Origin: Comamonas fluminis
GTDB taxonomy: Bacteria; Pseudomonadota; Gammaproteobacteria; Burkholderiales; Burkholderiaceae_C
Direction: 5' to 3'
DNA length: 64,000 nucleotides
Assembly (NCBI RefSeq): GCF_019186805.1
Contig: NZ_CP066783.1
Span: forward strand, 372,001-436,000
Shown here: positions 36,219 through 45,510 of the stretch, piece after piece
Position numbering within the stretch: the first letter of the stretch is position 1
How the letters are laid out: each line of letters opens with the position of its first letter
Notes under the pieces: model-generated
Seen by the model: the letters and a program-made list of their open reading frames with translations, nothing else
Database searches by the model: none
What the model was told of the DNA's origin: nothing
Translations under genes and position numbers: made by a program

Positions 36219-36358
36219 GCTTTGTGCATGCCTGTCATGCAAACGTCATTGAAATGACTCGCAGGCTTCATCTGCTTTTTTCACAATAACGGCACGCAGA
36301 CATACCGTGTGGCACAGGCAGGCCGCCAACTGCGTCTAACACTGAGAGGAAAGCAGAG

Positions 36359-37222
36359 ATGAGGCATCCCGAGGTATTTGATGTGCTGAATAGCCAGTCC
36401 ATCACCACATCGCAGTCACCACTTTCTCCGCTTTCTTCTCGCTCAAGTCCCACGCACGCCGCAGCGCCCGCTTTGCGCCTGCAGGTGCGCTGGGCTCGCC
36501 ATCTGGACGAAATTCGCCAGGCACAGCGCTTGCGCTATCAGGTCTTTGCAGAAGAGATGGGCGCAGTGCTGCAGACGCCGGTTGCAGGCCACGATGTGGA
36601 TGCCTTTGACGACTTCTGCGAACACCTGATGATCTGCGACGAAGAGCGTGATCGTGTCATTGGCACCTACCGTCTATTGACCCCCGCACAGGCGCAGCGT
36701 GCAGGTGGTTTGTACAGCGATCAGGAATTTGATCTTGCCCCCATCAACGCCTGGCGCGACAGAACTGTGGAGCTGGGCCGCAGCTGCGTGCATGCGGATC
36801 ACCGCCAGGGCGGCGTGATTCTGGCGCTGTGGGGCGCTTTGGCTGAATTCATGCAGCGCAACAATCTGGAAGCCATGGTGGGCTGCGCCAGCATTCCCAT
36901 GCAGTACCCCGGACTGGCCCATGGCGAAGGCCCGGCACGCATCTGGCAGCAACTGCGCCAGACCCACCTGGCCGAGCCCGAGCTGCAAGTGCGCCCGCGT
37001 GTGGCTTTGCCGGAAGAGCTGGCTCGCATCAGCCATGTGTCTGCCGATGCACTGAAGGTAGAGCCGCCAGCGCTGATTCAAGGCTATCTGCGTGCCGGTG
37101 CGAAGGTGCTGGGTGCGCCAGCCTGGGATAGTGATTTCAATACGGCGGATCTGCCCATCATGATGCGCATGCAGGATCTGCCATCGCGCTACCGCCGCCT
37201 GTTTGGGCGCAGCAAGAGCTGA
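36359..37222 (+). CDS. olsB: OlsB-like ornithine/amino acid N-acyltransferase (GNAT fold)
   Basis: 287 residues. The region from about 40 has the hemolysin-like/OlsB pattern: VRWARHLDEIRQAQRLRYQVFAEEMG, FDDFCEHLMICDEERDRVIGTYRLLTP, WRDRTVELGRSCVHADHRQGGVILALWGALAEFM and MVGCASIPMQYPG. It should attach a 3-hydroxyacyl chain from ACP to the alpha-amino group of ornithine, the first step of ornithine lipid synthesis. The second enzyme (OlsA) is not adjacent. The N-terminal 35 residues are Ser/Pro-rich and may not belong to the fold; GAGGAAAGCAGAG precedes the ATG. Confidence 0.8.
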   Translation: MRHPEVFDVLNSQSITTSQSPLSPLSSRSSPTHAAAPALRLQVRWARHLDEIRQAQRLRYQVFAEEMGAVLQTPVAGHDVDAFDDFCEHLMICDEERDRVIGTYRLLTPAQAQRAGGLYSDQEFDLAPINAWRDRTVELGRSCVHADHRQGGVILALWGALAEFMQRNNLEAMVGCASIPMQYPGLAHGEGPARIWQQLRQTHLAEPELQVRPRVALPEELARISHVSADALKVEPPALIQGYLRAGAKVLGAPAWDSDFNTADLPIMMRMQDLPSRYRRLFGRSKS

Positions 37223-37248
37223 TCGTAAACACGTTCTTGGATGCCCAG

Positions 37249-37281
37249 AAAAAAGCGCCTTGGAATAAGGCGCTTTTCTTT
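37249..37281 (+). terminator. Intrinsic terminator after olsB
   Basis: AAAAGCGCCTT (37251-37261) pairs with AAGGCGCTTTT (37267-37277), loop GGAAT, followed by CTTTT. The A-rich 5' flank makes it usable in both directions, for the converging gene at 37296 too. Confidence 0.88.
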
Positions 37282-37295
37282 TGTGGTGAGGGTGT

Positions 37296-37808
37296 TCAGG
37301 ATGCGTGAGCAGGTTTTTCATCTAGCCCTTCGGCCAGCAGGCCCAGTGCAGACAGGCCCAGGGCCAGCATGACAAAGACATAGGTCGCAGTGGCAATGCC
37401 CAGACTCATGCTGTAGGCCCACTGCAAGGCGGTGCAAGCCCAGGCCCACTGGGCATACAGGCTGGTGCACTGGCCGCTGGAAGGCATGTGCACATACCAG
37501 GTGACGGCAATCCACATCAGTGCCAGCATGGCAATCACAGTCATCAGCTTGTGATGCCTTGTCTGGTGCATGCTCCACAGCAGAACGCCGGGGATGGCCG
37601 CGCCCCAGACAAACATCATCAGCCAGCTCAATGCAGGCGCCTGTGCCAGTGCCTGCTGCAGCCAGTTCATCTTGGGCATTTCGTTGACGAGGCTCAGAAC
37701 GTCCCAAACAAAGGGAAGAATCAGCCCCGCAATTGCCAGACTGGCCAGACCCAGTGCACGCAGAAACGGATGGCGTCGGGCCGAGGGATGAGAGAGATCG
37801 GCATGCAT
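37296..37808 (-). CDS. Small inner-membrane protein, unknown
   Basis: 170 residues with four predicted membrane helices (ALGLASLAIAGLILPFVWDVL, LSWLMMFVWGAAIPGVLLWSM, KLMTVIAMLALMWIAVTWYV and SLGIATATYVFVMLALGLSALGLL). The periplasmic loop between helices 3 and 4 carries two cysteines (SGQCTSLYAQWAWACTAL). I do not recognise the family. Cysteines in a periplasmic loop and the DsbD gene just upstream on the same strand may be coincidence. AGGAGGTGAGCC precedes the start. Confidence 0.7.
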   Translation of the reverse strand: MHADLSHPSARRHPFLRALGLASLAIAGLILPFVWDVLSLVNEMPKMNWLQQALAQAPALSWLMMFVWGAAIPGVLLWSMHQTRHHKLMTVIAMLALMWIAVTWYVHMPSSGQCTSLYAQWAWACTALQWAYSMSLGIATATYVFVMLALGLSALGLLAEGLDEKPAHAS

Positions 37809-37924
37809 GGCTCACCTCCTGAACGGTTCAGGCGGCCCGCAGGGCTGCTGCGGTAGCGCCTGGGTGGTAGACGAATTCAGTCTAGACCGTTTGCGGCGCC
37901 AGTGCCATAGGGGCAGCCTCAGGC

Positions 37925-40186
37925 TTACATTTGCGCGAGCGCTGTCAGAACCTCAGACTGGCTCAGCAATTCAGACAGCACGACAGGAGGCTTGCCGGGG
38001 GCGTACAGCACATAGACGGGCACGCCGCTGCGGCCCAGCGCATGCAGCGCCTGAGTGATGGCAGGGTCCTGGCGCGTCCAGTCAGCGCGCATCAGCTGCA
38101 CCTTGCGCTGTGCAAAAGCGTCCAGCACCGCAGCATTGCTCAGCGTGGTGCGCTTGTTGACCTGGCAAGTCACGCACCATGCGGCGGTGAAATCGACAAA
38201 CACGGGCTGGCCTGCAGCTTGCAGAGACTGCACTTTTTCTGCCGACCAGGGCTGCCACAGTTCACTGGATTCAGTGGCCGTTGCGCCAGTTGCCTGGGTG
38301 GTAATCAGCGGCATGGCGTAGTAGCCAATACCTGCGGTCAGCAGCACGGCCAAAGTGGTCAGTACGGCGCGGCTTTTGCCGCTCAGGTTCAGCGACCAGA
38401 TCAGGGCGGCCAGTGCCAGCAGCAGGGCCAGCAGGGCGGCTGCGGCATCCATGCCGCTTTGATGGCCCAGCACCCAGACCAGCCAGACCACGGTGGCGAA
38501 CATGGGGAAGGCCATGGCATGGCGGAAGGTCTGCATCCACGCGCCGGGGCGGGGCAGCCAGCGCACAACGGCAGGCACAAAAGCCGCCAGCACATAGGGC
38601 AGGGCCATGCCCACGCCTAGAGCGGCAAACACGGTCAAAGCCTGTGCTGTGGGCATGTCGATGGCAAAGCCCAGCGATGCGCCCATGAATGGCGCGGTGC
38701 AGGGCGATGCAATGGCCACAGCCAGTACACCAGACAGGAAGGAATCCACCACCGGATTGCGTGCCTGTGCACTGGCAAGGCGGCTGGGCAGAATGCTGCC
38801 AAACTCAAACAGCCCGGCCAGATTCAGCCCCAGCACGGTGAACAGCGCTGCCAGCAGCGAGACCACGATGGGCGACTGCAGCTGAAAGCCCCAGCCCAGA
38901 TGCTGGCCAGCGGCGCGCAGACTTAGCAGCAGTGCGCCCAGGGCTATGAAGGAGAGGATGACGCCTGCGGCGTAGGCCAGCCCACCCATGCGCTGGGCGC
39001 GCTGGTTCTGGCCGTGACCGGCAAAGCCCAGCACCTTGATGGCCAGCACCGGGAAGACGCAGGGCATGAGGTTGAGGATCAGACCACCGATCAAGCCGCC
39101 CAGCAGCGCGGCCCAGAGGCTGGATGCGCTGCTTGCAGGGGGGGCTGCAGGTGCTGCCGCAGCATTTTTGTTGGCCTCCAGCGCAGCGGCCAGTGCGGGC
39201 GATACGGTCGCCAGTGCGGCGGCCTTCCATTGACCTTCCACGCTGAGTTCACTGCGCCAGGCAATGGGCTGGCCTTGCGACAGAGCGGCTTCACGCGCCG
39301 CAGTGGGCAAAGCGATGACCACAGCCAGTTGCCTGGGCGTTTCACCGCGCATATCGGACAGAGGCAGGCCCTCGGCCACCCAGTCATTGCCATCCCAGCG
39401 CTGCTGCCAGTCTTTGCCAGACTCTGCGGCGTGCTTGAAGGTTTCGGCGTTCTCTGGGTAGAACTCCAGCGACTGGCCTTGCAAAGCGGCCGGCAGGCCG
39501 GAAATGCGCAGATTGATGCGCTCGTCTCCCTCTGCCGCTTGCACCGTGGCTTTGCCCGTTGCGCTCAGTTGCGTGGGCTGCTGGGCATGGGCCTTGAGAA
39601 AGTCGCTGCCATGGGTGGCAGTAGTGCCTTGCACGGGCAGTTGCAGCGTGAATTCGCCGCTTTCGGGAATGCATTCCACGCGGCAGATCAGCCAGTTGGC
39701 CGACAGGTGTATTTCAGCCATGCCGCTGGCGGGCGCCTGAAAGTCTGCAGCTACCTTGACGGGCACAGGCAGCAGGATGTCGCCTTCATAGCCATAGTTC
39801 ACCAGCGGCCCCACGCGCAGTGCATGGGGTGTGGGCCATTCGATGGCACCTGCGCTCAGCCCTGCTGGCAGCTGCCATTGCAAATCAGTGGGCAGGCCAG
39901 AATCGCCCGCGTTTTTCCAGTAGGTATGCCAGCCTGGCTCGTGCGTCAGTTTCAGGCCCAGCCACAGCGTTTGCCCAGCGGTCACCCCATCAGGGGCCTG
40001 CGCCACCAGTTCTGCACGCACACGAGGCGTCTGAACGACAGAGGCCGGGGCATTGCTGGAGGTTTTAAGGTGAATTTGTGCTCTGGCGCTGGTAGATAAA
40101 GCGCTTGCAGCTATCAAAAACAGTGCAAAAAACCACAGCGCAACCGTGCGTGGATGAAGGCGAAGGGGGGTGGAGCGAGACGACAT
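37925..40186 (-). CDS. dsbD: Thiol:disulfide interchange protein DsbD
   Basis: 753 residues from ATG 40186. Order: signal peptide (ALWFFALFLIAASALSTSARA); a periplasmic alpha domain with WLICRVECIPESGEF holding its cysteine pair; eight membrane helices with LMPCVFPVLAIKVLGFA and SPCTAPFMGASLGFA cysteines; and a C-terminal thioredoxin-like domain with AAWCVTCQVNKRTTL. It carries electrons from cytoplasmic thioredoxin to periplasmic partners such as DsbC and cytochrome c maturation proteins. Signal-peptide codons at 40089-40120 overlap a dispersed repeat. Confidence 0.92.
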   Translation of the reverse strand: MSSRSTPLRLHPRTVALWFFALFLIAASALSTSARAQIHLKTSSNAPASVVQTPRVRAELVAQAPDGVTAGQTLWLGLKLTHEPGWHTYWKNAGDSGLPTDLQWQLPAGLSAGAIEWPTPHALRVGPLVNYGYEGDILLPVPVKVAADFQAPASGMAEIHLSANWLICRVECIPESGEFTLQLPVQGTTATHGSDFLKAHAQQPTQLSATGKATVQAAEGDERINLRISGLPAALQGQSLEFYPENAETFKHAAESGKDWQQRWDGNDWVAEGLPLSDMRGETPRQLAVVIALPTAAREAALSQGQPIAWRSELSVEGQWKAAALATVSPALAAALEANKNAAAAPAAPPASSASSLWAALLGGLIGGLILNLMPCVFPVLAIKVLGFAGHGQNQRAQRMGGLAYAAGVILSFIALGALLLSLRAAGQHLGWGFQLQSPIVVSLLAALFTVLGLNLAGLFEFGSILPSRLASAQARNPVVDSFLSGVLAVAIASPCTAPFMGASLGFAIDMPTAQALTVFAALGVGMALPYVLAAFVPAVVRWLPRPGAWMQTFRHAMAFPMFATVVWLVWVLGHQSGMDAAAALLALLLALAALIWSLNLSGKSRAVLTTLAVLLTAGIGYYAMPLITTQATGATATESSELWQPWSAEKVQSLQAAGQPVFVDFTAAWCVTCQVNKRTTLSNAAVLDAFAQRKVQLMRADWTRQDPAITQALHALGRSGVPVYVLYAPGKPPVVLSELLSQSEVLTALAQM
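40089..40120 (-). repeat. ATAGCTGC-AGCGC repeat inside the dsbD signal-peptide region
   Basis: On the minus strand TTTTTGATAGCTGCAAGCGC then TTTATCTACCAG, matching the intergenic copy at 4707-4736 (TTTGATAGCTGCTAGCGATT then TATCAATGAG). Translated here as FLIAASALSTS. Confidence 0.65.
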
Positions 40187-40283
40187 GACCTGTATTGAGA
40201 GCGTGAATGCGCAATTTGGTTCCTGCCCGGCACTATGCGCGGGCAAGGTGAAGGCAGCATGAGCAGGGCGGCGATTTCACGGA

Positions 40284-41858
40284 TTACGAATCCACAGTCT
40301 TGGCCTGGTTGGCCACGGGGCCAGGCGGCAGGCCTGCTACTTCTGCCGGTATTGCCACGCGGTCGCAGGCGGGCGATTGCTCCAGCAGGGCATCACTGTC
40401 CACCGGGGTGGCGCTTTGTGCATCTTCGTCGGGCGGGGTGGCGGCGCTTGCCGGGCCTGAGCTTGTGGGCAGCATATGTGCCTTGCGCCAGTTGCCCCAC
40501 TGGTAGTACGCCAGAATCATGATGACCGAGACGGCCGAGCTGATGGGAAAACTCCACCAGATGGCATTCACGCCCAGCACCGGCTGCAGCCACTTGGCCG
40601 CAGGCACGCGAATGCCCCACATGGCAATGCCCAGAATCAGCATGGGTGCGATCACGGCACCCGTGGAGCGCACAACGCCAGAGAGCACAAAAGTCACGCC
40701 AAAGAACAGGAACGAGCCGATGGCGATGTGGTTGAGGTGGCGCGCCACCTCCAGCGAGGCGCTGCCCGTGGGCAGAAACCAGCCCAGCACATGGCGGTCC
40801 AGCAGCACGATGAGCACAATCAGGCCGCCCGTCAGCACCACATTGATGAGCATGCCCGCACGTGCCGTGGCGTCCACACGCTTCCACAGGCCTGCGCCCA
40901 CGTTCTGCGCCGCCATGGACGAGCAAGCCGCGCCAATCGCCATGGCGGGCATCTGCACATAGGTCCACAGCTGCAGCGCCGCGCTATAGGCCGATGAGGT
41001 CAGCACGCCAAAGGCGTTGACCATGGAGATCATGGCAATCATGGCCATGGAAATCATCATCAGCTGCACGCCCATGGGCAGGCCTTTGACGATCAGGGTG
41101 CGCACAATCGTCCAGTCCGGCTTGAACAGGCCCAGCTGGCGCGGGCCAATCCACAGCGGGTGGCGGCGCTTGTGCAGCCACAGCAGCAGCGCAACAAGGC
41201 TCATGGCATTGGCAATCAGCGTGGCCATGGCCGAGCCCTGAATGCCCATGGCGGGCACCGGGCCCCAGCCAAAGATCAGCAGCGGGTTCAGCGCAATATC
41301 GAGTACCACCACGATCAGTAAGAACCAGAACGGCGTTCGCGTATCCCCAGAGCCGCGCAAGGCCGCCGTCACAAAGGTGAACATGAACAGCAGCGGAATG
41401 GCCAGGAAAATGACCTTGAGGTAGGCCTCGGCCAGCGGCAGCGAGGCCTCGGGCGTGCCCATCCAGCGCATCAGCGTGTGCGACAGCGGCCAGCCCAGCA
41501 AGGCCAGCACCAGCGAAATCAGCCCGAAGAAGGTGGCGCTGCTGCCCAGCACGCGCTTGGCCTGGCCGATATTGCGTGCGCCCATGGACTGGGCGATCAG
41601 GATGTTGGTGGCCATGCTGACGCCGAACATGGCGCCAATCAGCGCAAACATCACGTTGTTGGCATTGGCGGTGGCGGTCAGCGCCGCTTCGCCCAGGTGG
41701 CCGCCCACCCAGACGGCATTGACGGAGCCGTTGAGCGACTGCAGCACATTGCCTGCGAGGATGGGCAGGGCAAAGACCAGCAAGGTACTGGCAATAGGCC
41801 CTTGGGTCAGGTCACGGGTTTGCGGCTTGGAAGTCTGGGAGGTGCGGGCTTCGGGCAT
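40284..41858 (-). CDS. MATE-family multidrug efflux transporter
   Basis: 524 residues, twelve membrane helices. Features include the N-terminal half start TQGPIASTLLVFALPILAGNVLQSLNGSVNAVWVGGHLGEAALTATANANNV and the inverted second half beginning near VRTLIVKGLPMGVQLMMISMAMIAMISMVNAFGV. The protein exports cationic drugs with Na+ or H+ antiport. The last 60 residues are hydrophilic and Ser/Pro/Asp-rich, a longer tail than usual. Divergent from the next gene with an 80-bp gap. Confidence 0.9.
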   Translation of the reverse strand: MPEARTSQTSKPQTRDLTQGPIASTLLVFALPILAGNVLQSLNGSVNAVWVGGHLGEAALTATANANNVMFALIGAMFGVSMATNILIAQSMGARNIGQAKRVLGSSATFFGLISLVLALLGWPLSHTLMRWMGTPEASLPLAEAYLKVIFLAIPLLFMFTFVTAALRGSGDTRTPFWFLLIVVVLDIALNPLLIFGWGPVPAMGIQGSAMATLIANAMSLVALLLWLHKRRHPLWIGPRQLGLFKPDWTIVRTLIVKGLPMGVQLMMISMAMIAMISMVNAFGVLTSSAYSAALQLWTYVQMPAMAIGAACSSMAAQNVGAGLWKRVDATARAGMLINVVLTGGLIVLIVLLDRHVLGWFLPTGSASLEVARHLNHIAIGSFLFFGVTFVLSGVVRSTGAVIAPMLILGIAMWGIRVPAAKWLQPVLGVNAIWWSFPISSAVSVIMILAYYQWGNWRKAHMLPTSSGPASAATPPDEDAQSATPVDSDALLEQSPACDRVAIPAEVAGLPPGPVANQAKTVDS

Positions 41859-41938
41859 GCAGCGATTGTGGCGGCTGCTGGCCGTTCTGTGTTGACAGAC
41901 GGTGACTTCATCGCGAAGAGGCTGCTGCAGCCGCTACG

Positions 41939-42802
41939 ATGACGGATATGAGCAATACCACCTCTTCTGCTGCGCGCTGGCCATCACGCTTCTGGGCCCA
42001 GGTCTCGGCCCATGACTTTGCACTGGCGCAGACCAGTGGGCTGGCTGCTGAAACCGTGGCCGTGCTGCCCGTGGGCGCGGTGGAGCAGCATGGCCCGCAC
42101 CTGCCCATGGGGGTGGATGCCAAGCTGATTGAAGGCGTGGTGGCGCAGGCGCTGCCGCAGCTGCCCGCAGACCTGCCGGTACTGTTTTTGCCGCCGCAGA
42201 ACATCGGCTTTTCGGTGGAGCACAGCAACTATGCGGGAACGCTGACGCTGACGCCAGCCACGCTGATTGCACTGTGGACAGAGCTGGGTGCCTGTGTGGC
42301 GCGCGCGGGCATCAAAAAGCTGCTGCTGCTCAACGGCCACGGCGGTCAGGTCAGCATGATGGATGTGGTGGCGCGAGAGCTGCGCATCAAGCATGGCCTG
42401 CTGGTCTATAGCGCCAGCTGGTTCGGGCTGGTGGATGACGCGGCCAACCAGCAGTTTTGCGCGCATGAGCACCGCTTTGGCGTGCATGGCGGCGAAGTGG
42501 AAACCTCCATGCTGCTGCATCTGGACCCCGAGACCGTGCATATGGAGCGGGCGCAGAACTTCGCTTCAACCTCAGAGGTGCGCGCAGGCAAATATCATTT
42601 CATCGGCAATGGCCGCAGCGCCAAGCTGGGCTGGGCGATCGAGGATTACAACCCCGCCGGAGCCGCTGGCAATGCTGCCGCTGCCACCGCAGAGCGCGGC
42701 GAAAAGATGGTGCAGTCTGCGGCGCAAGGGCTGGTTGCGCTGCTGGGGGAGATTCATGATCTGCCGCTGAGTACGGTAGGAAATCAGCCGCAGCCGCTGT
42801 AA
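41939..42802 (+). CDS. Creatininase-family amidohydrolase
   Basis: 287 residues. Metal-site motifs: VAVLPVGAVEQHGPHLPMGVDAKLIEGV (Glu, His and Asp, about 40-65), LLLNGHGGQVSMMDVVARELR (about 125-140) and HGGEVETSMLLHLDP (Glu, about 185). Members include creatinine amidohydrolase and the MftE and FAPy-type hydrolases; no neighbour reveals the substrate. ATG 41939 or ATG 41948 may be the start; neither has a strong ribosome site. Confidence 0.85.
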   Translation: MTDMSNTTSSAARWPSRFWAQVSAHDFALAQTSGLAAETVAVLPVGAVEQHGPHLPMGVDAKLIEGVVAQALPQLPADLPVLFLPPQNIGFSVEHSNYAGTLTLTPATLIALWTELGACVARAGIKKLLLLNGHGGQVSMMDVVARELRIKHGLLVYSASWFGLVDDAANQQFCAHEHRFGVHGGEVETSMLLHLDPETVHMERAQNFASTSEVRAGKYHFIGNGRSAKLGWAIEDYNPAGAAGNAAAATAERGEKMVQSAAQGLVALLGEIHDLPLSTVGNQPQPL

Positions 42803-42845
42803 CCAGAGCCAAAAACTGGCGCACTCCAAACTAGAGATGCCGAGC

Positions 42846-42923
42846 TAGAGCCGCCTCGCGGCGAAGGCATCGTCCCCCTCCGCGAAGCAGAGAGGGGGAA
42901 GGCGCAAAGCGCCACAGGGGGAG
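42846..42923 (-). repeat. Dispersed 3'-end repeat, copy D
   Basis: On the minus strand it reads CTCCCCCTGTGGCGCTTTGC then GCCTTCCCCCTCTCTGC and GGAGGGGGACGATGCC. It starts 1 bp after the stop codon of the Bug receptor gene. Confidence 0.75.
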
Positions 42924-42924
42924 G

Positions 42925-43911
42925 CTACTGCTTCGGAATGCGGGCTGTAGTGATCACATCCCCCCAGCGCTTGATTTCCGACTGCAGCAGCTTGGCCGTC
43001 TGCTCGGGCGTGCTGGCCTGGGCCTGCACGTTCAGCTCGCGCAGTTTCTTGGCTACCTCGGGGTTGTTCACAGCGGCGTTGATTTCCTGGTTCAGGCGCG
43101 CAATCACAGCTGCCGGAGTTTTTGAAGGTGCGGCCAGCGCATTCCAGGAAGACGCCACAAAGCCTTTGACGCCAGATTCTTGCGCCGTGGGCACATTGGG
43201 AAGCAGGGGAGAGCGCTTTTCGCCCGTCACCGCCAGCAGGTTCACGGCCTTGGAATTGATCTGGCCCATGATGGGCGTGAGAATTTCCACGGCTGCATCG
43301 ACTTGCTTGCCGCGCAGCGCGGTCACCACGGCGGGCGTGCCGTTGAAGGGCACGATCTGGGCATCAATGCCTGCAGAGGTCTTGAACAGCTCGGCAGCCA
43401 GGTTCTGGGTGCTGCCCACGTTGATGCTGCCCAGGTTCAGCTTGCCGGGGTTGGCCTTGGCGTAGCCAATCAGCTCGCCCAGGTTCTTGAAGGGCGACTT
43501 GGCATCGGTGATGACGCCAATGTCAAAGTAGCCCAGCGTGGAAATCGGCGTCAGGTCCTTGACCATGTCAAAGGGCAGGTGGTTGAACAGGTTCACCGTC
43601 ACCGCGCTGCCGTTGGACATGAGGAACAGCGTGTGGCCGTCCGGTGCAGCCTTGGCCACGGTGTCTGCCGCCACAATGCCGCCCGCACTGGGCTTGTTGT
43701 CGATCACCACAGGCTGGCCCAGCTGGGTGGACAGCTGTTGAGCCACCACGCGGGCCGTCACATCGGCCACGCCACCGGCGCCAAAGGGCACAACGATGCG
43801 GATGGGGCGGTTGGACAGGCCTTCGGCCATGGCCGAGGTGGAAAAACCTGCGATCAAGGCAGCCCCCGCTGCCACAGTGATCAGGGATTGGATGAATGGG
43901 CGACGCTTCAT
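42925..43911 (-). CDS. Bug-family tripartite tricarboxylate transporter substrate-binding protein
   Basis: 328 residues from ATG 43911, then a signal peptide (FIQSLITVAAGAALIAGFSTSAMA). Bug motifs: RPIRIVVPFGAGGVADVTARVVAQQLSTQLGQPVVIDNKPSAGG (about 35-75) and VPFNGTPAVVTALRGKQVDAAVE. Periplasmic receptor for a carboxylate. No TctA/TctB membrane genes are adjacent, the normal situation for orphan Bug proteins in Burkholderiales. Ligand unknown. Confidence 0.9.
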   Translation of the reverse strand: MKRRPFIQSLITVAAGAALIAGFSTSAMAEGLSNRPIRIVVPFGAGGVADVTARVVAQQLSTQLGQPVVIDNKPSAGGIVAADTVAKAAPDGHTLFLMSNGSAVTVNLFNHLPFDMVKDLTPISTLGYFDIGVITDAKSPFKNLGELIGYAKANPGKLNLGSINVGSTQNLAAELFKTSAGIDAQIVPFNGTPAVVTALRGKQVDAAVEILTPIMGQINSKAVNLLAVTGEKRSPLLPNVPTAQESGVKGFVASSWNALAAPSKTPAAVIARLNQEINAAVNNPEVAKKLRELNVQAQASTPEQTAKLLQSEIKRWGDVITTARIPKQ

Positions 43912-44043
43912 GGTCTGTGTCTCTCGGTAGCGCAAATGTAATCAGCACAGTTTGGCGCAAAACCGGAGGGCGGCACAGCAATCTGCCGCTCTGTCTGCTA
44001 TGCCAGAACGCGATAGCAGTGCTGCACGAACAGCTCGGGGCGC

Positions 44044-44499
44044 TCAGTCTGCTGCGGGCAGCGCCACCAGCTCGGTCATGCCCCAGTGGTGCATGGATTC
44101 GCGCAGCACCAGCAGGGCTGCAGCGAATTCGGGTGTCTGAACCAGTTGCAGATCATGAAAGCCCGGCTGTAGCGCCTGCCGGGCCAGCGCCGAAAACAGG
44201 GCTTCCACGGCTTCGCGGCTGGCGCTTTGCGCATCGGGGTGACCGGTGGCGCACTGAATCAGCTGGGCCACCAGCGCATCCTGACTGGCCAGCGTTTGTA
44301 CGTCGGGCGGCAGCCAGTGGGTGGCGGGCATGACGGCGTCTTCCACATTGGCAATGGCGTTTTCCAGCGCCAGCGCATTGGGCATGCGGTGGTCAAAGGC
44401 TTGCGCCAGCGTGGCAAGGCCAATGGGCAGCAGGCGCTGCGCCGTGCCTGCACACAGGGTCAGCGTGGTTTCACCGAGATGGAGCGTTACTTGGTGCAT
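44044..44499 (-). CDS. Hypothetical protein
   Basis: 151 residues, soluble, largely helical. The first 20 residues look like a short beta hairpin (MHQVTLHLGETTLTL). No motif that I recognise. It lies downstream of the histidine phosphatase gene on the same strand with a 57-bp gap, so it may be co-expressed. Composition is normal for the genome, which supports a real gene. Confidence 0.6.
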   Translation of the reverse strand: MHQVTLHLGETTLTLCAGTAQRLLPIGLATLAQAFDHRMPNALALENAIANVEDAVMPATHWLPPDVQTLASQDALVAQLIQCATGHPDAQSASREAVEALFSALARQALQPGFHDLQLVQTPEFAAALLVLRESMHHWGMTELVALPAAD

Positions 44500-44556
44500 G
44501 CAAGATTTGTAGCAGATTACGCATCTGCATCAAAGGCTTGGCAGTATTTTTATGCC

Positions 44557-45231
44557 TCAAGCACTGGTAACCCAGCTGCGGTGCTCGTCGGTATCCAGGT
44601 GGTTGAGGGTGTTGAAGGTCTGCAGCATCAGCCGCTTGGGGTTGATGGTGAACTCGCTCACGGCGATATTGCGCAGCCGCATATTGAGGGCAATCGTCAC
44701 CTCGGGCGAGGTGCCCAGCACCTGCCCCACGGCGGTAGAGATAGGGCCGCCGCTGCTGACCAGCAGCACATTCTGGCCGCTGTGCTGGTGGCGTACTTCT
44801 TCCAGCACCTGGTGCACGCCGCCTGAAAAGCCTTCCCAGTCGGGCATGCCTTCGGGGCTGATGGTGCCGCCCATCCACTGCGCCAGCGTATCGCACAGCA
44901 GGCGAAAGTGGTGGCGGTACAGCTCGGGGGTATCGGGCCTGGGCAGCGGCGCGGGGTGAATGGCGTGCAGCAGCGCTGCGCTGTCATATTCATTGAGGCC
45001 GGGGCGGCTTTGCGCGCCGGGCGCGGTGCTTTGCAGGCCTTGCACAATGCCTGCCAGCGTCTGCTGGTGGCGCTTGAGTGTGCCGGTATAGACGGCGTCG
45101 AACTTCAGCCCTCGTTCACGCCAGTACTCTCCCAGCCGGACGGCCTGCGCCTGTCCGCGCTCGCTGAGCTGGTCGTAATCATCTGCGCCAAACGAGGCCT
45201 GGCCGTGGCGCACAAGGTAGAGGGTTCCCAT
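44557..45231 (-). CDS. Histidine phosphatase family protein
   Basis: 224 residues from ATG 45231, where MGTLYLVRHGQASFGADDYDQLSERG gives the RHG catalytic motif at residues 8-10. The second histidine region is not in its classic form but LLVSSGGPISTAVGQVLG occupies its place, with Ser-Gly-Gly where many family members have SHG. TGTLKRHQQTLAGI also carries a conserved Arg-His. Possible phosphatase or phosphoglycerate-mutase-like enzyme. The SGG variant may mean altered activity. An in-frame extension to 45351 lacks family similarity. Confidence 0.85.
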   Translation of the reverse strand: MGTLYLVRHGQASFGADDYDQLSERGQAQAVRLGEYWRERGLKFDAVYTGTLKRHQQTLAGIVQGLQSTAPGAQSRPGLNEYDSAALLHAIHPAPLPRPDTPELYRHHFRLLCDTLAQWMGGTISPEGMPDWEGFSGGVHQVLEEVRHQHSGQNVLLVSSGGPISTAVGQVLGTSPEVTIALNMRLRNIAVSEFTINPKRLMLQTFNTLNHLDTDEHRSWVTSA

Positions 45232-45389
45232 GGGCGCGATTGTGTTGCGGCGGGTTTGCACGGCGCTGTCATACGGGCGACCAGATGGCGCTTGGGTGAC
45301 AGCCGCAATTGCCACAGGCCGCGTCTGGTATGTGTGCTGAGCCGGGATCAAGAACGGTTAAGATGATTGAGAGCTATTCGCAAAAACAT

Positions 45390-45481
45390 AAAAACACGCT
45401 CCGCTTTCGGTACTGGTTCATGGACTTCTTGCACTCTGGTGGCAAGAGGCCTGCTGGTTCTGAGGCGGAGCGTGTTTTTTT
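45390..45481 (+). promoter_or_regulatory. Structured leader with terminator-like stem ahead of the iron transporter
   Basis: AAAAACACGCTCCGC (45390-45404) is a perfect 15-bp complement of GCGGAGCGTGTTTTT (45465-45479), and seven T end at 45481. Inside, TCTTGC/GCAAGA forms a smaller hairpin. It ends 30 bp before the substrate-binding protein start. It may be a transcription attenuator, a small RNA ending in a terminator, or an old mini-element with inverted ends. Confidence 0.5.
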
Positions 45482-45510
45482 GTGTCTGACTTCATCTTCT
45501 GGAGCCTTCC

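Noticed and set aside
45390-45481. MITE with 15-bp terminal inverted repeats
   Set aside because: No target duplication is evident, only one copy is in the window and the T-run fits a terminator better. Kept as a leader element.
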